NCBI GenBank assembly: GCA_945890485.1
Contig: CAMDCN010000020.1
Location: forward strand, 62,001 to 126,000
Origin: Candidatus Sulfopaludibacter sp. SbA3
GTDB lineage: Bacteria; Acidobacteriota; Terriglobia; Bryobacterales; Bryobacteraceae
Length of the DNA: 64,000 nucleotides
Direction: 5' to 3'
Position 1 is the stretch's first letter. Every line of letters begins with the position of its first letter. This document shows, one piece after another, positions 24,301 to 33,903 of this stretch. Below the pieces are notes generated by a model. It was not told where the DNA came from. It made no database searches and was given only the letters and a program-made list of their open reading frames with translations. A program made the position numbers and the translations under genes.

Positions 24301-26204
24301 CGATAGAACGGCTTCCAAGTAATCCAGCGAGGACCATAGTGGGGTTCGGGCTGACCAACCTCGAGGGCGCCGAGATCGGGAGCTTTGCCGTTGAACCCGT
24401 CGTTGATGGTGGGCAGAACCTGCCCCGCGTCAACGGCCTTCGCGTTGGGCTTAAGCCGGAAGTTGAGGTCCGCGGCGTGATAGACGTGATAGCGGCGGTT
24501 GACATCCGGCGCGGCGAGGTTCTCGAAGATGTCGTAGTCGACCTCGATGCCGTGCGCCTCCTGGCCGGTGGCTTGCTTCATCTCGGCGAGAGTGGCGAAG
24601 TCCTTCCAGGCCGTGGCGGGCGGAGCCAGCCAACTGAACTGCTTCTGGACGTTGCGATTGGGACGGTAGCCATTGTGGTCCGAGCTGTATTGGGCAGAGC
24701 CGAAGGCCCAGGTCATGATGCCCTTGTTGGGCATGTCGCGGCCGAGGAAGAGATTGTTCCGGAAGTGAGCGTTGCTGTAGGGATCGCGAGCCGCCTGTTC
24801 GGCGATCATCGTGTTGTGATACGCGATGATGCCGGCCGGCGAGGCGCTGAGCTTGAAGGCTCCGCCGTTGGGAATGTTGTAGGCGATGTTGCGGTAGAAG
24901 TACACCGGGCCGCCGAACATGGGCTGGGCGCTGTAGCCGTTATGGGCGGCGTTGACGCCGCGATTTTGGAAAATGCGGATGTTGTGGGTGCCGCCGTCGG
25001 ACTCGATGAAGTCGTCGTTCGACAGGTGCATGTCGTTGTTGTAGATATCGATGGAGGAGGCTCGTCGTTCGGGGTCGGCATCGGGCGGGCCATAGGTGGA
25101 GATGCAGATGGCGTCGTGGAAATAGGCGATGGAGTTGTGGGCGATGATGTGGCCCGGGCCGTAGACTTTCACAGCGAAGAAGCTGCGGAGTTGGTGGGAT
25201 GGGTAGATGCCGGCGGACCGGGAACCGGCTTGGTTCCAGCCGATGAGGCGCATTTGGTCTTCGCGGCCGAGAAACAGATTGTCCGAGATGAAGAAGTCGC
25301 GGGAGTCGGCGTTTTCGGTCCAGACTCCGGCGCCAATATCTTCAAAGCGGCAGTTGCGGACGGTGAGCGCGACGGCGCCCATCACTTCCTTGTCGCCGGC
25401 GAAGAGGGCGACTTCGGTGTTGCGGAAGGTGAGGCCTTCGAAGATGTGGTGGTGCGTGGCCTGGACGTCGAAGAGTTTATGGTTGCCGGCGCCGTCGAAG
25501 ATCGCTTCGCCGTCGCCGGCGCCTTTGATGGTGATGGGTTTCTCCGCGGTGCCTTTGAGCGAGAGCGGCCAGTAGCCAGCGAAGGGGGCGCTGAGCGGGT
25601 CGACGTAGTTGAGGCGGTCGGGGCGGTAGAGGCCGGCGTGGATGAGAATGGTGTCGCCGGGTTGGGCTTTGGTCATGCGGACGGAGGTCCAGTCGCCGCG
25701 GCCTTCGCCGTAGTAAGCGGCCTTGAAGCCGATGTAGCTGGGTTCGAGCTTGGGGCCTTCGTGGTCGGCTGGATAGACGTGGAGGACGCGTCCGCCGGCA
25801 TAGGGCTTGGGTTCGGTGCGGGTCGAGACGGTGACCTTCTGAAGGGCCTGACCGGTGACGCCGTCGGGGTCGCGGAGGGTGAACTCGCATTCGTAGCTGG
25901 TGGCGGGTTCGAGGTTGAGAATGCTTCCGGCGAAGCCGTGAGGGACGGTGTGCGTCATCTTCTCGCGGTCGCGGTGGGGGCGTTCGCCACCGACGCGGAG
26001 CAGCGGCAATGCGGGGCGCCAAGCCGAGGCGCCGGCTTTGCGGAAACGGACGTCGACTACGGCGTTTCGATTCTCATCGCCTTCGATCGCCCATTCGAAG
26101 CCAAGGTTCAGTAGGGTTGGATGTTCGACATGGAACCGGCCGGGTTTCGTAGCGTTCTGGGCGTGCAGAGTGCAGGCGGCGAGAAGGAGTATGGCAGCGC
26201 GCAT
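24297..26204 (-). CDS. Secreted right-handed parallel beta-helix protein
   Basis: Start at the ATG at 26204, giving a signal peptide (MRAAILLLAACTLHAQ). About 635 residues. After a beta-sandwich-like N-terminal part (about 20-150), the middle carries the short strand repeats of a beta-helix (HHIFEGLTFRNTEVALF, VRNCRFEDIGAGV, DIYNNDMHLSNDDFIESDGG). This is the fold of pectate-lyase-like and polysaccharide-acting enzymes. The C-terminus ends with the often-seen PDLGALEVG motif. It probably binds or cleaves a polysaccharide outside the cell. Catalytic residues cannot be assigned. Confidence 0.87.
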   Translation of the reverse strand: MRAAILLLAACTLHAQNATKPGRFHVEHPTLLNLGFEWAIEGDENRNAVVDVRFRKAGASAWRPALPLLRVGGERPHRDREKMTHTVPHGFAGSILNLEPATSYECEFTLRDPDGVTGQALQKVTVSTRTEPKPYAGGRVLHVYPADHEGPKLEPSYIGFKAAYYGEGRGDWTSVRMTKAQPGDTILIHAGLYRPDRLNYVDPLSAPFAGYWPLSLKGTAEKPITIKGAGDGEAIFDGAGNHKLFDVQATHHHIFEGLTFRNTEVALFAGDKEVMGAVALTVRNCRFEDIGAGVWTENADSRDFFISDNLFLGREDQMRLIGWNQAGSRSAGIYPSHQLRSFFAVKVYGPGHIIAHNSIAYFHDAICISTYGPPDADPERRASSIDIYNNDMHLSNDDFIESDGGTHNIRIFQNRGVNAAHNGYSAQPMFGGPVYFYRNIAYNIPNGGAFKLSASPAGIIAYHNTMIAEQAARDPYSNAHFRNNLFLGRDMPNKGIMTWAFGSAQYSSDHNGYRPNRNVQKQFSWLAPPATAWKDFATLAEMKQATGQEAHGIEVDYDIFENLAAPDVNRRYHVYHAADLNFRLKPNAKAVDAGQVLPTINDGFNGKAPDLGALEVGQPEPHYGPRWITWKPFYR

Positions 26205-26263
26205 GATGGAAGGATTAAGATCATATCCCATCGGCCTTCGCCGTATCGGGCTACCCTGTTAGG

Positions 26264-28153
26264 ATGTCCGAAAATCATGGTCACAAGGCAAGCTTCAAGG
26301 GTTTGGCCTTGGGCGCGCTTGGCGTCGTCTTTGGCGACATTGGAACGAGCCCCCTTTACACGCTGAAGGAGTGTCTGCACGCGGCGGGACACCATAGTGC
26401 AACGCAGGAGGACCTTTATGGGATCCTCTCGCTGATCTTTTGGGCGCTGACGCTGGTGGTGACGATGAAGTATCTGACCTTCATCATGAAGGCGGAAAAC
26501 AAGGGCGAAGGAGGCATATTCGCACTGCTGGCCCTGGTGCCGGAGCAGATGCGCGGAGCCAAACCCGGACGGATTTCGGCCGTTGCGCTATTTGCCGTGA
26601 TCGGCGCAGCGTTGCTGTATGGCGACGGGATCATCACCCCCGCGATTTCCGTGTTGGGCGCCGTGGAGGGGTTGGCCGTGGCCGATGCGCGACTCGGCGT
26701 GGCCGTGGTGCCGATCAGTTGTGTGATCCTGATTGGCCTGTTTGCGATTCAGAGCCGCGGCACGGGGACGGTCGGTAAGCTGTTCGGGCCCGTGATGATT
26801 GTTTGGTTTCTCACGCTAGGCGGACTCGGGGCGTATCACATTTCGCACAACCCCGAGATTCTTTGGGCCATGCTTCCGCATCATGCGATCAACTATTTCG
26901 CCCATCACGGTTTTTCCGGGATGCATATTCTGGCGTCAGTGGTGCTGGCCGTAACCGGCGGCGAGGCGCTGTATGCCGACATGGGCCACTTCGGGATTAA
27001 GCCGATTCGGGCCGTCTGGTTAGGTTTCGTGATGCCGGCGCTCTTGCTGGCCTACTTCGGGCAGGGCGCCCATGCGTTGCGCGAACCGCGATCGATGGAC
27101 AATCCATTTTTCGATATGGTGCCGGCCGGCTGGGCCACCTACGCACTGGTCGTGCTTTCGAGCATGGCGGCGATTATCGCGTCGCAGGCTCTGATCTCAG
27201 GCGCGTTTTCCTTGACCCGGCAGGCGATGCAGTTGGGCTTCTTCCCTCGTGTGCAGGTGTGCCATACGGCGCACCAGATGGAAGGGCAGATTTACATTCC
27301 CCAGGTGAACTACTTGCTAGCTATTGGGTGCCTGGCGTTGGTGGTGGCCTTCGGGGCGTCGTCGCGCCTGGCGGCGGCCTACGGGATTGCGGTAACCGGG
27401 ACGATGGTCATCACTTCAGTCATGTACTTCCTCGTGATCCGCCATCGGTGGAAGTGGCCGTTGGCGCAGGCAGCGGGCCTGCTGGTGCTGTTCCTGGCCG
27501 TGGATCTTCCTTTCCTGGGCGCCAATCTGGGCAAGTTCCTCGACGGCGGATGGGTGCCGGTGCTGATCGGCGCGGCGGTGCTGACGGTGATGATTATCTG
27601 GAACCGGGGCCGGACGTTGATGGCCTTTCGATACCGGAGGCGCTTTCCGACGAAGGAGTCGGCCGAGTCCCGCTATCGGGCGCGGCTAGCGGCGCGAGTG
27701 CCGGGTACGGCGGTGTTTATGGCCTCGAGCGCGGATATGTTGCCCCCAGTGCTGGTCCACCATGTGGAGCGGAGCCGGGCGCTGCAGGAGACGGTCGTCC
27801 TGCTGACGATCCAGGTGGCGGATGACCCGGTGGTCGCCGAGGAACAGCGATACGCGGTGATGGCGCTCGAGGATGGATTCTACCGTGTTGTGGTCCGCTT
27901 CGGATTCATGGAGGAACCTGATGTTGTTCCGGTTCTGGAGACCGCGGTGAAGAGCGCCAACATTCCATTTGCTTATCCGGACGTGACGTACTATCTCGGC
28001 CGGGAGAACTTCGTGGCGTCGTCCAAGGGCCACATGGGGGCCGTGTCGGAAACCATCTTCATGCTGTTGCAGAAGAATGCTGTGGCGGCGGACCGGTTCT
28101 TCGGCTTACCGCATCGGCATGTGGTGGAGATTGGGACGCAGATGGATTTGTAG
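26264..28153 (+). CDS. kup: Low-affinity potassium transporter Kup
   Basis: A 629-residue inner-membrane K+/H+ symporter of the HAK/KUP/KT family. The signature GVVFGDIGTSPLYT lies at about 21-34, 12 membrane helices follow to about 435, and a cytoplasmic C-terminal domain makes up the rest. KGEGGIFALLALV and GDGIITPAISVLGAVEG are also family segments. A weak TACCCT element lies 6 bases before the ATG with no clear ribosome site, so the message may have a very short leader. Nothing resembling a c-di-AMP riboswitch fits upstream. Confidence 0.95.
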   Translation: MSENHGHKASFKGLALGALGVVFGDIGTSPLYTLKECLHAAGHHSATQEDLYGILSLIFWALTLVVTMKYLTFIMKAENKGEGGIFALLALVPEQMRGAKPGRISAVALFAVIGAALLYGDGIITPAISVLGAVEGLAVADARLGVAVVPISCVILIGLFAIQSRGTGTVGKLFGPVMIVWFLTLGGLGAYHISHNPEILWAMLPHHAINYFAHHGFSGMHILASVVLAVTGGEALYADMGHFGIKPIRAVWLGFVMPALLLAYFGQGAHALREPRSMDNPFFDMVPAGWATYALVVLSSMAAIIASQALISGAFSLTRQAMQLGFFPRVQVCHTAHQMEGQIYIPQVNYLLAIGCLALVVAFGASSRLAAAYGIAVTGTMVITSVMYFLVIRHRWKWPLAQAAGLLVLFLAVDLPFLGANLGKFLDGGWVPVLIGAAVLTVMIIWNRGRTLMAFRYRRRFPTKESAESRYRARLAARVPGTAVFMASSADMLPPVLVHHVERSRALQETVVLLTIQVADDPVVAEEQRYAVMALEDGFYRVVVRFGFMEEPDVVPVLETAVKSANIPFAYPDVTYYLGRENFVASSKGHMGAVSETIFMLLQKNAVAADRFFGLPHRHVVEIGTQMDL

Positions 28154-28154
28154 G

Positions 28155-28410
28155 CTACTGGAGCTGTAGTTTCAGCAGCGCCTTCGTGCCAATTTGAGTC
28201 ACCTCCAGCACCTTGGTCGATAGAGGCTGAGAGGCCCAATCGATGCCATCGCGTCCTATGTAGGGGAAGCAGACAGAGTCGGTTCCTTACAGAGAGAAGA
28301 GGTGTCGCCGACCAACCAGGGAGCCATTGGTGAGAGGTACGGTGAAGACTGCTATGGTTCCCTGCTAAGAATTTGATCTTCTGATAGACGAAGGAAAGTG
28401 GCGGGATTGT
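28155..28410 (-). pseudogene. Decayed gene remnant downstream of kup
   Basis: The 300 bases between kup and the MFP gene hold no intact gene. On the minus strand, one frame from 28364 to 28155 reads as plausible protein apart from an in-frame TAA at 28287-28289. It contains VFTVPLTNGSLVG before the stop, and CFPYIGRDGIDWASQPL and VLEVTQIGTKALLKLQLQ after it. A further plausible piece (ATFLRLSEDQILSRE) continues upstream in another frame to about 28410. This looks like the C-terminal part of a secreted, beta-rich protein eroded by a stop and a frameshift. The family is not identified. Confidence 0.4.
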
Positions 28411-28450
28411 TTGGCCCCGCAAAAACAGTGAGGACGACTGCTCATTGAGC

Positions 28451-29494
28451 CTATTTCAGGGCAGCGCCGGGGCGGATTTCGTCCGTGGCCCGGCGCAGGA
28501 TTTTGTCGCCGGCTTCGAGAGCGCCGAAGACTTCGAGCAGGTCCCCGGCTGGCGCGCCTTTGGCGACGGGGACATGTTCGGCCTGGCCGTTGTTGTTCCG
28601 AATAACGAAAACCTTTTCGCTCGTCGTGACGACGGCCGTTGGCGGCACCAGGATGGAAGGCTTCGCGCGCCGGGCGGGCCAAGTGGCTTCTGCGTACATG
28701 CCGGGGCTGAGCTTGCCGGTGGGGTTCGCGACTTCGAGTTCGACGGGCATGGTGCGCGTTTTAGGGTCGAGCGACCGGGCGATGCGCGTGATGACGCCGC
28801 TGCCGGTGAGGCCGCCGGCGATGGTGAACGGAACGTTCGCGCCGGCCACCATGGTGGCCACTTCGGACTCAGGGAGCGCGACGACGACGCGGAGGCGGTT
28901 CACCTGCTCAATGCGGAGCAGAGGGCCGTTGGCCAACGCTCCGGGGTGGATGTGCCGGGCGGTAATGACGCCGTCGAAGGGAGCCGTCACCTTAAGGTAG
29001 CCGATCATTTGGCTGATGGCGTCGGCAGATGCGCGGGTGGCGCGGGCCTGGCTCTGGATGCTCGCGATCTGCGACTTCAGCGCGTCGGCAGCTTTCTGCG
29101 TCTGGATCACTTCGATGCCGGCAACGGCGCCAGCGGTGGTGGACGCTTGCTTCAGTCGTTCGAGAACCGCTTCCTGGCTCGCGAGCCGGGCCTCGGCTTC
29201 GGCGCGCTGGCTTTCCACTGCGACGGCCTTGGCTTCGACTTCGGCGAGCTGCGCCCAAAGTTCGGGAGCGACGAGTTCGACGAGCAGTTGCCCCTTGCGG
29301 ACCACACTGCCGCGGTCGACTTCGACTTTTTCGACGAAGCCATGGACGCGGGCGTGGAGGTCGACCGCTTGGTAGGGCAGGATTTCGGCAGGCAGGCGGA
29401 GCTTGCGGTCGAGCGGCTGAACGACGACGGCGACGGTCTCCTGGGCCAGCAAGCCCGAGGCGCAGAGAAGGGCGAGGCTAATGGTTATCTTCAT
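28451..29494 (-). CDS. RND efflux periplasmic adaptor (membrane fusion protein)
   Basis: Start at the ATG at 29494 (MKITISLALLCASGLLAQ, signal peptide); the frame's earlier start lacks this. About 347 residues in the HlyD/AcrA order: first lipoyl half (VEVDRGSVVRKGQLLVEL), a helical hairpin of about 80 residues, second lipoyl half (LKVTAPFDGVITARHIHPG), then beta-barrel and membrane-proximal domains. It links the RND pump to TolC. The gene overlaps the RND gene by 17 bases and is the last gene of the operon, an order opposite to the usual adaptor-first one. Confidence 0.92.
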   Translation of the reverse strand: MKITISLALLCASGLLAQETVAVVVQPLDRKLRLPAEILPYQAVDLHARVHGFVEKVEVDRGSVVRKGQLLVELVAPELWAQLAEVEAKAVAVESQRAEAEARLASQEAVLERLKQASTTAGAVAGIEVIQTQKAADALKSQIASIQSQARATRASADAISQMIGYLKVTAPFDGVITARHIHPGALANGPLLRIEQVNRLRVVVALPESEVATMVAGANVPFTIAGGLTGSGVITRIARSLDPKTRTMPVELEVANPTGKLSPGMYAEATWPARRAKPSILVPPTAVVTTSEKVFVIRNNNGQAEHVPVAKGAPAGDLLEVFGALEAGDKILRRATDEIRPGAALK

Positions 29495-32400
29495 TGGGTA
29501 GCAGGGGGGGTAGCAGGGACGCATCGCTGGCGTTTTGGGGTTGGAGGATTTTGTAGAAGAGCGGAACTACGGTTAGCGTGGCGATGGTGGCCAACGCGAG
29601 CCCGCCGAGAACGGCGCGGCCGAGTGGGGCGGTCTGCTCCGCGCCCAGCGCAATGGGAGCCATGCCGGCCATCATGGCGAAGGCCGTCATCAGGACGGCG
29701 CGGAGCCGGGCGGCGGCAGCTTCCGTGATCGAGCCGCCGGACTTGCGGGCGAGCTCGGCAAAGGTGACGAGGAGAATCGAATTGGCGACGGCGATGCCGG
29801 TGGCCATGATGGCTCCCATGAAGCTTTGAATGTTCAGCGTTGTGCCGGTGAACTGCAGGGCGAGCACGACGCCGGTAAGCACGGCGGGCACAGTCGACAG
29901 CACGACCAGCGCGAGACGGACGCTTTGGAAGTTGGCCGTGAGGAGCAGGAAGATGGCCGCGATGGCGATGGCGAGACCGAGGCGGAGGCCGTCGAGCGTG
30001 GAGGTTAACGCCGGGACTTGGCCGCGCACATTGACGGTAACGCCGCGGGCGGGTTCGCCAGCCTTCTTGATCGCCTCGCGAATCTGCTTCTCGGCGACGC
30101 CGAGCGGGACGTTGTGCAGGTTGGCCGTGATGGAGACGACGCGCTGCATGTTGTAGCGCTCGACGAGGCCATAAGTCTTGCCCGGTTTGATGGTGGCGAC
30201 GTCGCCGAGGGTGGGCCGGGCTTCCCGGTTCTGCATGACGGGGAGGTCAGCGAGATCGGTGACCGAGGCCATGCGGTGCTGGGGGATTTCGACCTGAATC
30301 TGGAACGCGTTGCCGGAGTTGGGATCGCGCCAGTAGTTGGGGTCGACGAAGCGGGAACTGGAGGTGGCGGCGACGAGGGAGCGGGCGACGTTGGCCATGG
30401 TGAGGCCATACTGACCGGCGCGTTCCCGATTGATTTGAACGTCGATGGTGGGGTAGTCGAGGGGTTGAGCGAACTGGAGATCGCGGAGGGCGGGGAGCTT
30501 GCGCAGCTCGTTCATTACCTTCTCGGCGTGGGCGCGGTTGGCGGGCAGGGCGGGGCCCTGGATGGCGACTTCGACAGGGGTCGGCGAGCCGAAGGACATG
30601 ACGTCGCTAACGATGTCGCCGGCTTCGAACGACATCTGCACTTGGGGGAGTTCTTTTGCGAAGACCGCGCGGAGGCGCTCTCGCAATGCTTCTCCGCGAA
30701 GAGTGGCTTCCGGTTTCAGCGCGACCTGGAAGACGGCTTCATGGGGGCCGGACGTCCACAGGAAGATCGTGTTGATCGGGTAGCTGGCGGGCTGCACGCC
30801 GATGAAGGCAGAACTGATTTCGACGGGAACTTCCCGCTGGATGAGCTTCAGCGCCTGCAGCGCGTGCTCTTCGGTGCGCTCGATGCGGGTGCCCGTGGGG
30901 GCGCGGAGACGGAGCTTGAACTGGCCTGCATCGGCAGTGGGGAATAGTTCGGTGCCGAGGGTGGGGACGAGCAAGTAGAGGAGAGCCCCAGTGACGAGGA
31001 GGTAGAGCGGGGCAAGGATCCAGCGGAGGGGCATCAGCGCGCCAAGCAGACTGCTATAGAGCGCATTGCCGGGCCGATGGGCGGCGGGGCGGACGAACTT
31101 GGCGGCGAGGATCGGAACCAGCGTGCTCGACAGGATGTAGCTGGCGCCCATGGCGAGTGCAACGGCGAGCGAAAGGGGCACGAAGAGCTGGCGGCCGACG
31201 CCGGTCATGAACAGCGCGGGGGCGAAGACGGCAAGGATGGTCAGCATGGAGAGCAGCCGGGCCATCGCTGTCTTCTGGCAGGCTTCGAGAACGCTTTGCA
31301 CCCTGGCAAGCCCGCCGGCCATGTGGGCGTGGATGTTCTCGATTTCGACAGTCGCTTCGTCGACCAGCACGCCGACGGCAAGGGCGAGGCCGCCGAGGGT
31401 CATGATGTTGATGGTCTGGCCGAGCGCCCAGAGGCCGACGAGGGCGGTGAGGAGGGCCACAGGTATGGTGGTGATGACGATGAGGCTGCTGCGCCAGTCG
31501 CGGAGGAAGATCAGGACCATCAGGCCGGTAAGCACGGCGCCGAGGACGGCCTCATTGGCGAGGGTACGCAGCGACTGGGTAACGACCGTGGATTGATCGA
31601 ACTCGACGCGGACATCGACATCTTCCGGGCAGACCGCTTTAAATGCAGGCAGGTTGGCGCGGACGGCCTTGATGACGTCGAGCGTCGAGGCTTCCGAACG
31701 CTTGGTGATCTGCATGTACACCGTGCGCTTCCCATTGACATGGGCGTAGGCCGTGAGAATATCGGTGCCGTTCTCGACTATGCCAATATCGCGAAGGAAG
31801 ACCGGCGGATTCTCCCCGGGGCGTACGGGGGCGTCCATCAGCTCTTGGAGATTTGCGCCGAGCGCCGAGTTCGAGGTGGCGAAATTGTTGAGGTCGCCAA
31901 TGCGGATGTTGCCGGCCGGTTGGACGCTGGAGGCACGGTTTACTGCGGCGATGGCTTCTTCGGGAGAGATGCGATAGCTGCGGAGTTTGTCGGGATCGAG
32001 CCGGACGACGATGGTGCGCTGATTGCCGCCAAACGGGGGCGGGGCGGATACGCCGGGCAGCGTAGCGAAGAGCGGACGGACGCGGTTCAGTGCGATGTCC
32101 TGCATTTCGCTGGGCGGACGGGTGGGGCTTGAGAAGATCAGCTGACCGACCGGGACAGAGCCCCCGTCGAAGCGCGTGATGAACGGCCCGACCACCCCCG
32201 GCGGCATAAAGGCGCGCGAACGGGTGACGTAGCCGATGACCTGCGCCATGGCCTGGGCCATATCCGTGCCGGGGTGGAAGTAGAGCTTCATCAGGGACGC
32301 GCCCTGGATGTTCTTTGACTCGACGTGCTCAATGCCCGCGATGTACAGGAAATGATACTCGTAGTAGTACGTCAGGTAGCCCTCCATTTGGGAGGGATCC

Positions 32401-32561
32401 ATGCCGCCGTAGGGCTGGGCGACGAAGATGGCGGGTTGGCCGATTTCGGGGAAGATATCGACGGCGATGCGCCGGCTGGCGAGCCAGGCCGAGAGGACGA
32501 TGGCCAGGACGGCGACGAGAATGGTGACCGGACGGCGGAGAGCGAGGAGTACGAGGCGCAT
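29478..32561 (-). CDS. RND-family efflux pump, inner-membrane subunit
   Basis: A 1027-residue pump with the HAE1 layout: 12 membrane helices and two large periplasmic loops (about 30-330 and 550-860). In helix 4 the proton-relay pair reads Asp401-Glu402 (GVLVDEATVEIEN) instead of Asp-Asp. In helix 10 the segment that has lysine in AcrB (SAKNAIL) reads AVANSILLVTF, without lysine. This points to a divergent RND branch with altered proton relay, so the substrate should not be assumed to be drugs. It lies between tolC-type and MFP genes in one operon. Confidence 0.93.
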   Translation of the reverse strand: MRLVLLALRRPVTILVAVLAIVLSAWLASRRIAVDIFPEIGQPAIFVAQPYGGMDPSQMEGYLTYYYEYHFLYIAGIEHVESKNIQGASLMKLYFHPGTDMAQAMAQVIGYVTRSRAFMPPGVVGPFITRFDGGSVPVGQLIFSSPTRPPSEMQDIALNRVRPLFATLPGVSAPPPFGGNQRTIVVRLDPDKLRSYRISPEEAIAAVNRASSVQPAGNIRIGDLNNFATSNSALGANLQELMDAPVRPGENPPVFLRDIGIVENGTDILTAYAHVNGKRTVYMQITKRSEASTLDVIKAVRANLPAFKAVCPEDVDVRVEFDQSTVVTQSLRTLANEAVLGAVLTGLMVLIFLRDWRSSLIVITTIPVALLTALVGLWALGQTINIMTLGGLALAVGVLVDEATVEIENIHAHMAGGLARVQSVLEACQKTAMARLLSMLTILAVFAPALFMTGVGRQLFVPLSLAVALAMGASYILSSTLVPILAAKFVRPAAHRPGNALYSSLLGALMPLRWILAPLYLLVTGALLYLLVPTLGTELFPTADAGQFKLRLRAPTGTRIERTEEHALQALKLIQREVPVEISSAFIGVQPASYPINTIFLWTSGPHEAVFQVALKPEATLRGEALRERLRAVFAKELPQVQMSFEAGDIVSDVMSFGSPTPVEVAIQGPALPANRAHAEKVMNELRKLPALRDLQFAQPLDYPTIDVQINRERAGQYGLTMANVARSLVAATSSSRFVDPNYWRDPNSGNAFQIQVEIPQHRMASVTDLADLPVMQNREARPTLGDVATIKPGKTYGLVERYNMQRVVSITANLHNVPLGVAEKQIREAIKKAGEPARGVTVNVRGQVPALTSTLDGLRLGLAIAIAAIFLLLTANFQSVRLALVVLSTVPAVLTGVVLALQFTGTTLNIQSFMGAIMATGIAVANSILLVTFAELARKSGGSITEAAAARLRAVLMTAFAMMAGMAPIALGAEQTAPLGRAVLGGLALATIATLTVVPLFYKILQPQNASDASLLPPLLPNEDNH

Positions 32562-32565
32562 CGGT

Positions 32566-33903
32566 TTAGGGCACCTTGCTCAGGAACGGGGCGAGATCGC
32601 CTTGCGTGGCCGCAAGGGCCAGCTCGGAGCGCCAGACGTTGAGCACGGCGAGGGCGTGGTCAATTTCGGACTGGGTGAGCAAACGCTGGGTGTCGGTGAC
32701 TTCGTTGAGGTTGGCGAGTCCGGCGCGGTAGCGGGCGGTGGTCTGTTCCAGGGTCTGGCGGAGGAGGGTAACCTGCTGCGGCGTGATGATGGCGAGATTG
32801 CGCGCGGTGGCGACAGCGATCTGGGCGCGGTCGAGGGCGGCGGCGAGTTCGCGTTCGAGCAGGGCGTTGCGGGAGGATTCGCGGGAGACGCGCTGTTGTT
32901 CAATCTGGCGGCGGGCGCGGAGGGTTTTGTATTCGAGCAGCGGGAAGGTGACGGTGGCGCCGATGGCCCAGTTGCCGGTGTTGGGCCCGAGGCCGGCCGC
33001 GCCGCCGGGATAGGGGCCGTTGAGATTGGTGCCGGAGCCGCGGCCGAAAACGTTGGCTTGTGTATTCAGGCGGGGGTACCAGCTTTTGTCGATCACGGTT
33101 TGCCGGGATTTGATTTCGTCGATGGCGGCCTGTTGCTCGCGGAGGATGGGGTGGGCCGCGGCGATTCCCGTGGGTGGGGTGGCCGGGGGGAGGGAGCGAA
33201 AGGAGTTGATGGGCATGGCCGGGCCGGTGAACTGGACCAGCGTGGCGCGGGCGGTGGCGGCGGACTGTTCGGCGCGGACGACCTGCGCCTGGGCGAGGAG
33301 CACTTCGGACTGAATGCGAGAGAGATCGGCGCCGGGACGGAGGTCCGCTTTCACGAGCGCCTCGGTGAGGCGAACCAGTTCTTGCGAGCGGGTGACGGCG
33401 GCCTGGGCAGAGAGGACGGTCTGCTGGGCGGCGAGGGCGGTGAGATAAGCGTCGGCGGTGGCGGTGGCGACTTCGAGTTCGGTGCGGGCGACCGCAGCTT
33501 GCGCGCGAGTCTTACTGGCTGCGGCGGACGCGATTTCGGATTGGCGGCGGCCGAAGTCGAAGGGTTCCCAGTTGATCATGAGGCCGACGGCCGAACCCCA
33601 GACGTTCGAGAAGGCAGGCCCGGTGGGAAGAAGGGGGCCGGAGATGGGGGAGACGACGGTTTGCGGCAGCAGGAGGCCGAAGACGTTGTTGGCGGTGGCC
33701 CGGTTGATCTGCCCCAGCATTTCGGCGCGAGGGAGATAGGCAAGGCGTGCCAAGTTGATGCCCGCCGCAGCTTCGGAAACCTGGTCGAGAGAGATTTGGA
33801 CCGAAGGGTATTTGGCGGTGGCTTGCTTCACGGCCTCGGGCAGGCTGATTTCCTGCGCGAAGGCACCAAACGAGAGGGTGAGAAGGACGAAAATGCTCCG
33901 CAA
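32566..33903 (-). CDS. TolC-like outer-membrane efflux protein
   Basis: A 445-residue protein with a signal peptide (to about residue 16) and two repeats of the OEP domain: long helices rich in Ala/Gln (TELEVATATADAYLTALAAQQ; RYRAGLANLNEVTDTQRLL) alternating with beta strands. It forms the outer-membrane channel for the RND pump. The start is TTG directly after the lpxA stop (TAGTTG) with no usable ATG nearby, so it probably relies on translational coupling. Confidence 0.9.
   Translation of the reverse strand: MRSIFVLLTLSFGAFAQEISLPEAVKQATAKYPSVQISLDQVSEAAAGINLARLAYLPRAEMLGQINRATANNVFGLLLPQTVVSPISGPLLPTGPAFSNVWGSAVGLMINWEPFDFGRRQSEIASAAASKTRAQAAVARTELEVATATADAYLTALAAQQTVLSAQAAVTRSQELVRLTEALVKADLRPGADLSRIQSEVLLAQAQVVRAEQSAATARATLVQFTGPAMPINSFRSLPPATPPTGIAAAHPILREQQAAIDEIKSRQTVIDKSWYPRLNTQANVFGRGSGTNLNGPYPGGAAGLGPNTGNWAIGATVTFPLLEYKTLRARRQIEQQRVSRESSRNALLERELAAALDRAQIAVATARNLAIITPQQVTLLRQTLEQTTARYRAGLANLNEVTDTQRLLTQSEIDHALAVLNVWRSELALAATQGDLAPFLSKVP

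Noticed and set aside
24267-26114. 615-codon plus-strand frame
   Set aside because: It is antisense to the beta-helix gene, made almost only of V, G, A, D and E, and has no domain pattern. The minus-strand gene has a signal peptide and repeats.
26205-26263. Possible riboswitch before kup
   Set aside because: Only about 60 bases separate the two start codons, too few for a known potassium or c-di-AMP riboswitch, and I see no matching structure.
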